Positions 54,043-62,895 are shown, counted from the first letter of the stretch. The stretch is DNA of 64,000 nt from Nitrospira defluvii (GCA_000196815.1 FP929003.1:2131501-2195500); one strand, 5' to 3'. The notes: a model not told the origin generated them from the sequence alone. Numbers and translations: made by a program.

Positions 54043-54127
54043 GGGGGAGCCCAGTTGCGGGACTCGGTGGCGAGCGAGGGCGTCCGGACCGTGAACATGA
54101 ACCGTTTTAATCATTGGGAGAGCGCAC

Positions 54128-57100
54128 ATGAGTGGCGATTACAGCCGGAAACGATTCAACCCTGAGAAACATTACCAGGGTGTGCTGCGGCAGCAGGGAC
54201 GAGTGGACCTTGATGCCGATTGGAACGAGTATGTTGATCTTCAGGATCGCCGTTGGCGTGCGGAGACCATCGATGTGGTGGGGCGTTGCGGGGTACCGGC
54301 TGAGACGCCGGAGGGATTCAAGATCGGCGTCACGGGCGGAGAACTGACCGTCGGACAAGGACGGATGTACGTCGATGGGTACGTAGCCGAGAACCACGGG
54401 ACCGCGCCGGCGCTCGACGCAACGATCGAAGAGCAGTACGGCACGGCGGCACTGTTGGTGAAGGATCAGCCATTCGGCGGCCCGGTGACGATTCCTGCTC
54501 AGGTGCGGTCGCTCGTCTACCTGGATGTCTGGCGACGGGAGGTCACCTACCTGCAGGCGCCGGATCTCATCGAACCGGCTGTGAATGTCGATACCACGAC
54601 CAGGAACCAGACTGCATGGCAGGTCAGGATTTTGAGCGGCATTCCGGCGGATGTAAATTGCGAGACTCCCCTGGAGGACATTCCTGGCTGGCCGGCGGGA
54701 AACCGACTGTCTGCCGCCCGGCTGACCACCACGACGGTGGCGGTGACGACGGAGCCGAACCCCTGTCTGGTGCCGCCGACCGGTGGCTATCGCGGCTTGG
54801 ACAATCATCTGTACCGAGTCGAGGTGCATAGTGCGACGAACACGACCGCGAAGGTGAAGTGGTCGCGAGAGAATGCGCATGTCTCCACAGCCATTGTTGA
54901 AACCCTGGCCGGCCGGACCACTGTGCGTGTGGAAAGCCTGGGGCGTGATAACGTGCTCCGCTTTAAGAGCGGAGATTGGGTAGAGTTCACCAGTGATGCA
55001 CGCGAGTTCGCTGGTCTGCCCGGTGACATGCGTAAGGTGACGGTGGATGACACCAACAAGACATTGACGTTTACCCCTGCGTTGCCGATCGCCGATTTCC
55101 CCCAAGGCGTGCCGGACGCAACCAAACACTTGCGCGTGATCCGGTGGGATCAATCCGGAATCGTGCGAAAACCGGACGGCTCGCAATTGGTGAACCTGGA
55201 CCTCACGACCGACGGATTGATCGAACTGTCCGCGGCCAATCCCAGCTTTGTGTTGGAGTATGGGGTGCAAGCCACGTTGACGGTGCAGGCGGGAGGGACC
55301 GCGCAGAGCGGCGACTACTGGTGTTTTGCGGCCAGGACTGCAGATGCCGACATCGAGCGGCTCAATCTGGCGCCGCCCCTCGGTCTGTATCATCATTACT
55401 GCCATCTCGCGATCATCGAAGCCGACGGCGAAACTCACGATTGCCGGACGGTGTTTCCTCCGCTCACGGAGTTGACTCCCGGCTGTTGCACGGTCGTGGT
55501 GCGTCCCGGTGAAGATATCCAAGCGGCCATCGATTCGTTGCCGGAGGAAGGCGGATGTGTTTGTCTCAAAGTCGGCGAGCACGAGATTGAGGCGCCGATC
55601 CGAATTGAACAGTCCAACGTGTCGTTGCACGGGGAAACCGTGGGCGCGCGCGTCGTCCGGAAGAACGGAACAGAGCTCCTTCACATCGGGCATCCCAACG
55701 GGTTGCTGGTCGAGCATGTGACCGTTTCCGGGGTGTCCTTGATGCTGGAGAACAAGGGGCAGCAGGGGCAGGGCCTGCAGGGCATGGTGGCGATAGACCG
55801 TTGCCGCGAAGCCGCACTCGAGCGGTGCCTGCTGCATGCACAGGTGCCGACTCAGATCGCCGGTGTGGTCATCAGCCGCAGCACCGATGTGCGCATGACA
55901 GGTTGTGTCGTCGACAACGTGCACTACGGAGTCTGGACACTTGCCGATACGACGGGCCTCGTCATCGTCGGCAACAGTTTCGATGCCGCGAATAAGCGGA
56001 AGAGCGACGGAGGCCTGGTGGGGCTTCTGTTACAGGATCTGTCCTTCCCGGCGCGCATCGAGGACAATCGCCTTCTGGGGTTTATCTTCGGCATTGTGCT
56101 GAATAATGGAGCGCTGACCGGCACGCCGTTTTCGCTGGCCGCCGGTTCGACCATATCCGGGAACTATATCGTGCGGTTGGGCGAAGAAGTGGATCCGGGG
56201 ACGCTGAAGGCGTTCGGCATCGATGTGGCCGCCGATGGCTGTGTCATCAGCGACAATATCCTCCTCTACAATTCATCGGAGTATGGCGGCATCTCTGTCA
56301 GCGGCAGGGATGCGGTCGTCGAACGCAATCAGCTCCGCTCCCTGTTGAAAGAGGCGGGCTCGGTTCGGCCGATTGCGCTGCTGTTGGCGAGGCTGGGCGC
56401 GAACGGCAGTCTCGGATCTGTTGGTGGGAGGTTGTCGGGAAACCTGGTACTTGGTGTGCAGGACGGCATCCTGGTGATCGGCAACGAGGGAGCCGACGTG
56501 CTCGACAATACGGTGGACAGCGAGGGACAGGAGGTGCGGTTCGGCATTCTGCTGGCGTTCTCGAGTCGGGTTCGGGTGCAGGGAAATCGGGTCACCAACA
56601 CCGCCTGGCCGATCGCGGCCAGCGGCGGGACGGCGAACGTGCTTGCCGACAACAGCGTGGTGCGGGGCGGCGGCGGGATTACCGCGGTCTTTCATACGTC
56701 GTTCACATGCAGCCAGAATCGTGTCGAAGACATGCGACATTGGGGAATTTTGAGCTTGGTGGGATTTGCCAAATGCGCCCTGACTGAGAACCGGGTCTTG
56801 AATTGCGGGTATCAGCAGGCGCCTTCCATCGGCATCGGAGCCTCCGTGCAGCTCGGGGAATTGTGTGTGGAGTCCTGTGAGGTGATGAATACCGGGGTGT
56901 CGCCTGATAATACGACCATCAGTGCGCTCTCCTGGGGAATCATCGCTGACTTGATTCTGGAGGCGCGAGTGCAGAGCAACCTGGTTACCTATGCGAATGC
57001 GGCCCTCTTGGATGCCAATCAGGAGCATCGCGCGCTCTGGATGCGTGGCTGGCTGGAGCAGGTGATCACGTTCGGTGCAAGCCAGGTGGTGTTTGGATTC

Positions 57101-57445
57101 AGCGCGCAGATTTTGGACAACAAATTCCTTGGGCCTGGTCGCACGGCGTTGGTCGAAGTCGCCCAGCAAAATGTGAGCGACAATCTGTTCCGCCGGTTCG
57201 AGCGGCTCTTCTTCAGCAACAATTTCTGTTGGCACGCGAGCGTGGCTGCCCAGGGGACCTCGACAGTGTCCCTTTCGGCAAGAAGTGCCATTGTGATGGG
57301 CAATCACATTAAGACGAATGTGCCGATCCCGTCCGTGGATTTCCACGGCATGAAGGATGCGGTCTACATGGGTAACCTGGCTCAAGCCAACCCGGTGAAC
57401 TTCGGTGGCATCCCGTCCCCGATCTCCGGCTTCAATAGGCCATAG
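54128..57445 (+). CDS. DUF6519/right-handed beta-helix protein, probable receptor-contacting appendage
   Basis: The largest operon product (1105 residues) begins MSGDYSRKRFNPEKHYQGVLRQQGRVDLDADWNEY, the conserved DUF6519 start. The first 460 residues continue that domain. From about 460 to the end there is a long NosD/pectate-lyase-like parallel beta-helix with N-x-[ILV] turns (for example VVRPGEDIQAAIDSLPEEGGCVCL, DNRLLGFIFGIVLNNGAL, ENRVLNCGY, SNLVTYANAALLDAN). No enzyme active site was recognised. Such helices are often adhesive or sugar-binding and could replace tail fibres. GGGAG precedes the ATG, and a family-B repeat follows the stop. Confidence 0.85.
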   Translation: MSGDYSRKRFNPEKHYQGVLRQQGRVDLDADWNEYVDLQDRRWRAETIDVVGRCGVPAETPEGFKIGVTGGELTVGQGRMYVDGYVAENHGTAPALDATIEEQYGTAALLVKDQPFGGPVTIPAQVRSLVYLDVWRREVTYLQAPDLIEPAVNVDTTTRNQTAWQVRILSGIPADVNCETPLEDIPGWPAGNRLSAARLTTTTVAVTTEPNPCLVPPTGGYRGLDNHLYRVEVHSATNTTAKVKWSRENAHVSTAIVETLAGRTTVRVESLGRDNVLRFKSGDWVEFTSDAREFAGLPGDMRKVTVDDTNKTLTFTPALPIADFPQGVPDATKHLRVIRWDQSGIVRKPDGSQLVNLDLTTDGLIELSAANPSFVLEYGVQATLTVQAGGTAQSGDYWCFAARTADADIERLNLAPPLGLYHHYCHLAIIEADGETHDCRTVFPPLTELTPGCCTVVVRPGEDIQAAIDSLPEEGGCVCLKVGEHEIEAPIRIEQSNVSLHGETVGARVVRKNGTELLHIGHPNGLLVEHVTVSGVSLMLENKGQQGQGLQGMVAIDRCREAALERCLLHAQVPTQIAGVVISRSTDVRMTGCVVDNVHYGVWTLADTTGLVIVGNSFDAANKRKSDGGLVGLLLQDLSFPARIEDNRLLGFIFGIVLNNGALTGTPFSLAAGSTISGNYIVRLGEEVDPGTLKAFGIDVAADGCVISDNILLYNSSEYGGISVSGRDAVVERNQLRSLLKEAGSVRPIALLLARLGANGSLGSVGGRLSGNLVLGVQDGILVIGNEGADVLDNTVDSEGQEVRFGILLAFSSRVRVQGNRVTNTAWPIAASGGTANVLADNSVVRGGGGITAVFHTSFTCSQNRVEDMRHWGILSLVGFAKCALTENRVLNCGYQQAPSIGIGASVQLGELCVESCEVMNTGVSPDNTTISALSWGIIADLILEARVQSNLVTYANAALLDANQEHRALWMRGWLEQVITFGASQVVFGFSAQILDNKFLGPGRTALVEVAQQNVSDNLFRRFERLFFSNNFCWHASVAAQGTSTVSLSARSAIVMGNHIKTNVPIPSVDFHGMKDAVYMGNLAQANPVNFGGIPSPISGFNRP

Positions 57446-57453
57446 GGATGGCT

Positions 57454-57572
57454 GGATGCGGAGAAAGGCCGCCAGCGGCGTTCCCGTTGCGTTCAAACTC
57501 TCAACGCACCGCAAGGGTACGCCTCGGGTCTTCACTGACTGCGGCCTTGCTGGACGGCCATTGTGCGCATCC
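57454..57572. repeat. Intergenic palindromic element, family B copy 2
   Basis: GGATGCGG at the start and GCGCATCC at the end are inverse ends. The interior repeats copy 1: GCCAGCGGCGTTCCCGTTGCG, and GTACGCCTCGGGTC at 57517-57530 followed by TTCACTGACTGCGGCC. It lies between the beta-helix gene and the coiled-coil gene. Confidence 0.85.
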
Positions 57573-57612
57573 TGCTGAGCCTGTTAATACGAGACGATAG
57601 GCGGTGCCCAGT

Positions 57613-57654
57613 GCAATCTATGATGCAACAGACCAGGATTTCCGCAATCTATGA
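57613..57654 (+). promoter_or_regulatory. Direct repeat upstream of the second cargo cluster
   Basis: GCAATCTATGA occurs at 57613-57623 and again at 57644-57654, 31 bases apart, just before the coiled-coil gene. It may be an operator or part of a promoter. No -10/-35 or -24/-12 element was recognised with it. Confidence 0.3.
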
Positions 57655-57675
57655 CGTGTGTAAAGGAGAGCAGCA

Positions 57676-58002
57676 ATGGCGACCTTAAATCAGATGGTGG
57701 CAGAACAGACGAAGGTAATCAGCGAGGCCAGAGCGTCGCTGGAAGCGGCGTTCAAAAAGCCGCCGACCCAGACCGCGGTGATAGCCGCCCGAGAGGCGAC
57801 CGTGGCGGAATTGAAAACGAGAGCGGCCAACCTGGCAGAGGCCAAAGTGACGTTCACCCGCCAGATTGATCAACAGCTTGCCGGGTATCAGACGGAAATC
57901 GCGGCGTTGGAAAAACTCATCGAAGAAGATAAAAAGCGCTTCGGAGACCAACCAACTCCGACGCCTCCGCGCCCGATTCGCGGGAAGGGGCGGGGTAAGT
58001 AA
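57676..58002 (+). CDS. Small coiled-coil protein of the eCIS locus
   Basis: The 108-residue protein is almost wholly helical and charged (LNQMVAEQTKVISEARASLE, VAELKTRAANLAEAKVTFTR, QLAGYQTEIAALEKLIEEDKKRF) with a basic Pro/Gly tail. GGAGAGCAGCA precedes the ATG. It starts the second cluster, downstream of repeat B2 and before two DUF4157 genes. It may be a cargo adaptor. Its length is far too short for a conventional tape-measure protein. Confidence 0.7.
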   Translation: MATLNQMVAEQTKVISEARASLEAAFKKPPTQTAVIAAREATVAELKTRAANLAEAKVTFTRQIDQQLAGYQTEIAALEKLIEEDKKRFGDQPTPTPPRPIRGKGRGK

Positions 58003-58032
58003 CGGCTGTGGCCGTCCGCGACTGAGACATCG

Positions 58033-60537
58033 ATGAAGCGGGTCAATCAGGCAAGAGCAGCGTCCGCGCAGTACGAAGGCGCGTCGACGCTGCGCCGGAA
58101 GACCTCGCTGGCCGGGCCTGCGCTCGACGAGGCTTCTGAAACAGGCACAATAGCGTCCGGTTCCCTCTCACCTCAGCTTACGCACCACCCGAGCCGATTC
58201 ACGATTTATCCACCTGGGGCGTCAGGCCCGGTTCCTTACCGGGTCGGCATGGAGCGAGCCTTCTCCGCCGATCTGTCGGGTGTACGGGCGTACTATAATG
58301 TGTCCTCCCTCCTGACAGATTCTGGGGCCCGTGCGGCTGCATGGCCGGAAACTCTGGCCTTCGCCTCGGCTGATCCTTCTCCGCACATCGTGGCCCATGA
58401 GGTCGCGCACATTCTGCAGTATCGCCGTGCAGCTTCTCCTTCGGTCGATGGTCGCACGGAGCCATCCTCCCGCCATGAGGCGGAGCAGGAGGCCGGTCGA
58501 GCGGCCGCAGGCTTCGAGTCCGGCACTGCTATTCCGGTACAAGCACGCCCGGCCCTGGCGCCCTTGTTCTACACCGACGAGGAGCAACCGGAGTCAGAAG
58601 AGTTTCTCGCGGATCGTCCCCCGCTCTTTACGGGGCAAGAAGTAGGAACCTGGGGGAGTTCATGGCCGGCCAGCCTGGTCGCGCAGGAACGATTGGCAGT
58701 CAGTGTGCCCGCCACAAGGCGCAGCCATGCCATTGTGGAAGCCATCGCGCGGCGCGAGCCGATCGTGATCCTGCATGAATACGGCAGGCTCTGGCTCTAT
58801 CGATTGACGTGGGAAGGGCTCTCCGCGCGCTATTCCCGTTTCACCAACACCGAAACCATGTTCCACGAGGGGACGGCGGAGCGGGGAGACTATTCGGTGT
58901 CGAATGTGGAGGGGCGTCCCGAAGTCGAGGCCTTTGTGACCGAGGATGGTGGAGTGCTGTCACCGCCCGGGGCCGGGAAGTTGTTTTCCCATACCGGCGG
59001 CGAATTCGAAGACCCTCTGGTGTCGAAATTCCAGAATGCGTCGGCCTTCTTCAACGCCATGCTGACGGGGTTGGCAGCGGCGGACTTTGAGGCCTTGTCG
59101 GCGAAGTTGCGTCGCATGGCCGCCCTCAATATGGTCTTTCCAACGCCGTTTGCCATCGGAGCCGTACGCGGGTTAGCCGATGAAATGCTCGGCCTCGTGC
59201 AACTGTTGAATCCCCAACAGTGGGTGGCCATTGAAGCGGCGGCGCGCGAGACGATTCTGACGCTGAATGATCCGGACGGTGAGGCTTTGGCTTCCGCATT
59301 GGGCGAAGAGTTCGGACGTCACCAGGCGGCCACCTTGAACGCCATGCTTCAGGAGAGCCTGCCGATCTTCGCCTATGAAGTCGGTAAGTTGATCGGTCCG
59401 ACGATTATCGAATTGCTGCTTGCGCTGATCGGCATCGAGATCGGTCCGGTGGCGATGCTCCAAAAATCGTTGGCGGCGATGAAACAGGTTCCTCGTGTGG
59501 CGGGCCTGGTTCGGGACCTCACGCGGGTCGTCCCTGATTTGCCCACCACACTCGCACCTTCGGCGGCGCTGCGTCCCGACAAAGCACCGGGCCATGTTGC
59601 AGTTCCGGATGCGTCCTCCCACTCAAGTCCCTCGGTCGCAGCACGACTCTCTCAGGGGCTGCACAACCTCACGCGCGAGGACCAGGCGCTGCTGGCCAGA
59701 ACCGGAAATAGGGTGGAGTTCCCCGATGCGCTTCCGCAGGACTTGGCCGATCAGGAATTGGCGATCGTGACACGTTCTACGAAGCGGCCCATCAGCGGAG
59801 GCGATGGAACGTATGTCAATGAGGTGGATTTGGGCAATGGGCACCAGTGGAGAGAACAGCCCAATGGCACCTGGTGCCGGTTCTCGAATCGGCCGACGAA
59901 TTGCACGGTGCTGGTTGAAGAGGTTGGACCGCAGGCGCCGGGGACGGTGGTCGCGTTTGCGGCGAGGAAAAGCAGCCTGCACGACCTCTATTTCAGTTGG
60001 GCGGAAAATCGGGCGGGGGCCAATGTGGAGGTGGCGTTGCTCCGGAGCAGAGGGACATCGGACTATCCGGAAGGGACTTACGTGGTGGTTGTGGGTGGCG
60101 CCGATCAATTCGTCTATCCAGGAGATACCAGTCAACCATGGATTATGATCGCCCACAGCCATCCCGGGGCGGTGACCCAGCCGGGCTATGCGAATCCATC
60201 GGGCGCCGACATGCAATTGACCATGCGCGGTGCGTTCGGACGAAGAGCGGGGCGCATCCGCAAGTGGATCCATTCCCAGGCACCGGACGGCACGTGGCGA
60301 GAAGTGGAATATGGGTTGGATCTGGATCGCGAACAATACTACGTACAGCCCACAGGCGGGGAGCCAATCTTCTTCAATGAGATTACTCCTGAAGACCTGC
60401 CGCGAGATGCAGCTCTCAGGTATTGGGAGCTGGAGGAGGCCGGGATGGAGCGCGCGCGGATCGATCTGATGATCGAACAGAATGGGATCGAGTTTTATCT
60501 CGGCTGGTATGCGCGGCAGTTCAGATTCGATCAGTAA
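58033..60537 (+). CDS. DUF4157 protein 4 with C-terminal JAMM/JAB-like domain (candidate effector)
   Basis: The 834-residue protein has a divergent DUF4157 core (about 70-135; GMERAFSADLSGVRAYYN, HEVAH at 122-126). A long helical middle part includes a hydrophobic stretch (IFAYEVGKLIGPTIIELLLALIGIEIGPVAML, about 450-480) that could enter a membrane. The C-terminal region has GNGHQWREQPNGTWCRFSNRP, and then a JAMM signature: HSHP at 708-711 with Ser723-x-x-Asp726 in ANPSGAD. JAMM enzymes are zinc isopeptidases, and JAB-like domains occur in polymorphic toxins. The catalytic Glu is not certain (possibly in NVEVALLR). It is likely an effector carried by the particle. Confidence 0.83.
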   Translation: MKRVNQARAASAQYEGASTLRRKTSLAGPALDEASETGTIASGSLSPQLTHHPSRFTIYPPGASGPVPYRVGMERAFSADLSGVRAYYNVSSLLTDSGARAAAWPETLAFASADPSPHIVAHEVAHILQYRRAASPSVDGRTEPSSRHEAEQEAGRAAAGFESGTAIPVQARPALAPLFYTDEEQPESEEFLADRPPLFTGQEVGTWGSSWPASLVAQERLAVSVPATRRSHAIVEAIARREPIVILHEYGRLWLYRLTWEGLSARYSRFTNTETMFHEGTAERGDYSVSNVEGRPEVEAFVTEDGGVLSPPGAGKLFSHTGGEFEDPLVSKFQNASAFFNAMLTGLAAADFEALSAKLRRMAALNMVFPTPFAIGAVRGLADEMLGLVQLLNPQQWVAIEAAARETILTLNDPDGEALASALGEEFGRHQAATLNAMLQESLPIFAYEVGKLIGPTIIELLLALIGIEIGPVAMLQKSLAAMKQVPRVAGLVRDLTRVVPDLPTTLAPSAALRPDKAPGHVAVPDASSHSSPSVAARLSQGLHNLTREDQALLARTGNRVEFPDALPQDLADQELAIVTRSTKRPISGGDGTYVNEVDLGNGHQWREQPNGTWCRFSNRPTNCTVLVEEVGPQAPGTVVAFAARKSSLHDLYFSWAENRAGANVEVALLRSRGTSDYPEGTYVVVVGGADQFVYPGDTSQPWIMIAHSHPGAVTQPGYANPSGADMQLTMRGAFGRRAGRIRKWIHSQAPDGTWREVEYGLDLDREQYYVQPTGGEPIFFNEITPEDLPRDAALRYWELEEAGMERARIDLMIEQNGIEFYLGWYARQFRFDQ

Positions 60538-60583
60538 GGACCGAGGCGCCCGTATAGGCGCAGGATGGTGACATCGGAGGTCA

Positions 60584-61795
60584 ATGATGACACGAAGGCT
60601 GCAGACCCAACCACGTCCTTTCGGGAGTTCCTCCAGTAGAAGTGCGGTATTGTCTGACGGGCGGCAGGGTGACCGGTCCTGCTCCTGCGGCAACACCTGC
60701 CCGGACTGTCGCGCGCGGCAGCGTGAGCAGTCACTGCCCCACGCTTGGACCGGAACGATTCCATCCTTGGTCCATGACGTGCTCGCGTCCCCCGGCGAGC
60801 CGCTGGGATCCGGATTGCGTGGGGAGATGGAGTCGCGGTTCGGATATGATTTTGGGAAGGTACGCGTGCATCGTGACGCCAAGGCTGCGGCATCGGCCGA
60901 GGGGGTCCAAGCCAGGGCCTACACTGTCGGCCATGAAATTGTGCTGGGTGCTGCGGCGGCCAGGGGGGAAAGCCGGGACACCCTGCCCTTGTTGAGCCAT
61001 GAATTAGCTCATGTGGTGCAACAGGACAAGGCTTTCGGGGGCTCGGGGCAGTCGGGCCTGTTGCAACGTTCCGGGCTTGAGGTGCCGAACGTCACGCAGG
61101 GGCAAGCCTCGTCTGCGTCAAATGGGCCTGAGCCTCAGGCTACCGGTTTACCCGAACCGGATTGCGACACCCTCGTAGCGGATCTGTTCCTGCTCGGCGC
61201 AATCACGTGCCCGCAGCAACCGGAATGTTGCTTTGCCCAGATCCATGATCGAAAGAATAGAAACCTCACGGGCATCTTTCGCGCAGACCATCAGCTGGAG
61301 GGCAAGCCGGACTGCGAGTTGGGTGACCAGAAACACCATGACTTCTGGTTGGCCAATCACTGGCGCATTCTCGAGATCACCACGTCCGGTCTGACAGTCA
61401 TGAACATGTGCGGGAGGGAGGAGACCTTGACGATAGAGGGGACTGGCACGGTCAAGGGAGAGCCGGCCTCGGCCGTCGTTCCCGGTCGTACGCCTTCGTC
61501 GACATCCTTGCCGCCGCACAGCGTCGACCATACCCAGGGTATGTGGGGCAACACACACAAGATCCATTACGATGACCAGTGCAACTCCCTCCACTTCGTT
61601 CCCAACGCCCCTGGTAAAGAGACCAAGGTATACCGGTGGGATTCCGCGCTGGAGAGCTTCGTGAACGAGAGCGATCCGACCGATACCAAGACTCCCGGTC
61701 AACTCGAGCGGTTCGCCGGGATCGTGTTGAAGGAGCACAAAGACGGCGAGTGGCAAGGGACAAACTGCGGCGATCTTCCGAGGTGGGCTCTGTGA
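60584..61795 (+). CDS. DUF4157 protein 5 with Cys-rich C-terminal domain
   Basis: The 403-residue protein (two adjacent ATGs at 60584 and 60587; GGAGG lies 3 or 6 bases before them) has the N-terminal CxC...CxxC knuckle (Cys33, Cys35, Cys39, Cys42 in CSCGNTCPDC). The DUF4157 core has SRFGYDFGKVRVH and HELAH at 139-143. The C-terminal domain (about 185-403) has several Cys (CDTL, ITCPQQPECC, CELG, MCGRE) and HHDFWLANHWRILEI, with SVDHTQGMWGNTHKIHYDDQC. No enzyme family was recognised. It is the last gene of the eCIS locus on this strand. Confidence 0.8.
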   Translation: MMTRRLQTQPRPFGSSSSRSAVLSDGRQGDRSCSCGNTCPDCRARQREQSLPHAWTGTIPSLVHDVLASPGEPLGSGLRGEMESRFGYDFGKVRVHRDAKAAASAEGVQARAYTVGHEIVLGAAAARGESRDTLPLLSHELAHVVQQDKAFGGSGQSGLLQRSGLEVPNVTQGQASSASNGPEPQATGLPEPDCDTLVADLFLLGAITCPQQPECCFAQIHDRKNRNLTGIFRADHQLEGKPDCELGDQKHHDFWLANHWRILEITTSGLTVMNMCGREETLTIEGTGTVKGEPASAVVPGRTPSSTSLPPHSVDHTQGMWGNTHKIHYDDQCNSLHFVPNAPGKETKVYRWDSALESFVNESDPTDTKTPGQLERFAGIVLKEHKDGEWQGTNCGDLPRWAL

Positions 61796-61818
61796 GAGGG
61801 AGGGATGCCGCTCGCCTG

Positions 61819-62886
61819 CTACTGACTGTTTCTTTCAGATGAACAGGTCTGCATCAGGTTATCGCGCACCTGCGTGGGGGAAAATTGGGCGGCCGCCGCA
61901 TACACCTGCTCGTACCAATTCAACACCGGTTCGTCGTCGTTGCGCACTGCCTGTTCATAGACGAGGCGGCAGAGGGTGAGAAAGGCCGCATAGTCGCGTG
62001 CGAGCCAGTCTGCGGCAAGATCCGGTAATGACCGGTCTTTGATGTTTCCCCAGGACCAGGCACGCGGGAATCCATACTGCAACGGTGAGACGAGGCCGCT
62101 GGTTTCGACCACCAGCGGGGCAATGACGTCGGCCACGGTCTGCGCGCCACACAACGTCGCTTCCCGGACGAAGACCCGCGTCGGATGTTCCCGCATGGCC
62201 GGAACCGTTGCAAGATCGATTTGGACTTCCAGTGTGCCCTCGTACAACTCGCGGATACGTCCGGCCTCGCAGACGGCCGCCGCATTTTCTTCGCCGTCGG
62301 GGTAAGATTCGCCCAGCCTGCAGGTGGCTCTGCCGACAGGTTCCAGCGGGTGGAGCTGGAGCAGGGAGGCGCCCTGCTCGACGGCAAAATCTGCGATCCA
62401 CTCCAACTCGTGCACGTTGTGGAACGTGAGCGTGAAGATAAAGCCGAAGGGGATGCCGGAAGCGCGGAGTGCCGGCAAACGCGCACACATGTCGTCGAAT
62501 GCCCGCGCGGAGTTCCGCATGAAGTTGTGGGATTCCGGGATGCCGTCGAGGCTGATCGCGACAAGGTCGCAATCAGCCTCCAGGACGTTCAATTGACGCT
62601 GATCGAGAAGCATGCCGTTCGTCGTGACGGTGGTCACGAGACCGGAGGCATGGGCCGCACGTAGGAGTTGGGCGAGTCCGGGATACAGCAGGGGCTCGCC
62701 GCCAGACACCGACATGACCCTATATCCGATGGCGGCCGCATCGGCGACCACTTGCTCCAGCAGATCGATCGCCAACTGTTCAGTCACCGCCGGTCCCGAA
62801 TCGGAATAACAATGCAAGCATTGCAGGTTGCATCGTCGGCCCGGATGGACCTGCAATGTCGGGTACTGTCCGGCTGGTCCTTGCAC
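61819..62886 (-). CDS. Radical SAM protein with degenerate SPASM-like C-terminus
   Basis: The 355-residue protein has the radical SAM motif C-x3-C-x2-C (Cys19, Cys23, Cys26 in GRRCNLQCLHCYSD), SGGEPLLYP, TTNGMLL and ISLDGIPESHN. The C-terminal part has LCGAQTVADVIAPLVVETSGLVSPLQYGFPRAWSWGNIKD, which resembles the SPASM/twitch layout (CGAG...G-V-P-C...GN), but the PC cysteine is replaced by PL and the later cysteines are missing. It may therefore bind one auxiliary cluster or none. Relatives modify peptides or proteins. Its start lies 9 bases after a 91-codon gene on the same strand, suggesting a maturase-substrate or partner pair. Confidence 0.85.
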   Translation of the reverse strand: MQGPAGQYPTLQVHPGRRCNLQCLHCYSDSGPAVTEQLAIDLLEQVVADAAAIGYRVMSVSGGEPLLYPGLAQLLRAAHASGLVTTVTTNGMLLDQRQLNVLEADCDLVAISLDGIPESHNFMRNSARAFDDMCARLPALRASGIPFGFIFTLTFHNVHELEWIADFAVEQGASLLQLHPLEPVGRATCRLGESYPDGEENAAAVCEAGRIRELYEGTLEVQIDLATVPAMREHPTRVFVREATLCGAQTVADVIAPLVVETSGLVSPLQYGFPRAWSWGNIKDRSLPDLAADWLARDYAAFLTLCRLVYEQAVRNDDEPVLNWYEQVYAAAAQFSPTQVRDNLMQTCSSERNSQ

Positions 62887-62895
62887 GACCGGTAC

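Noticed and set aside
54107-55924. Open frame of 605 codons on the - strand
   Set aside because: Antisense to the beta-helix/DUF6519 gene; no recognisable domain and no ribosome site at its start.
31257-61795. Whole locus as a prophage
   Set aside because: There is no capsid, portal, terminase, integrase or lysis gene, and the AAA+ ATPase with DUF4157 and DUF4255 proteins is typical of eCIS.
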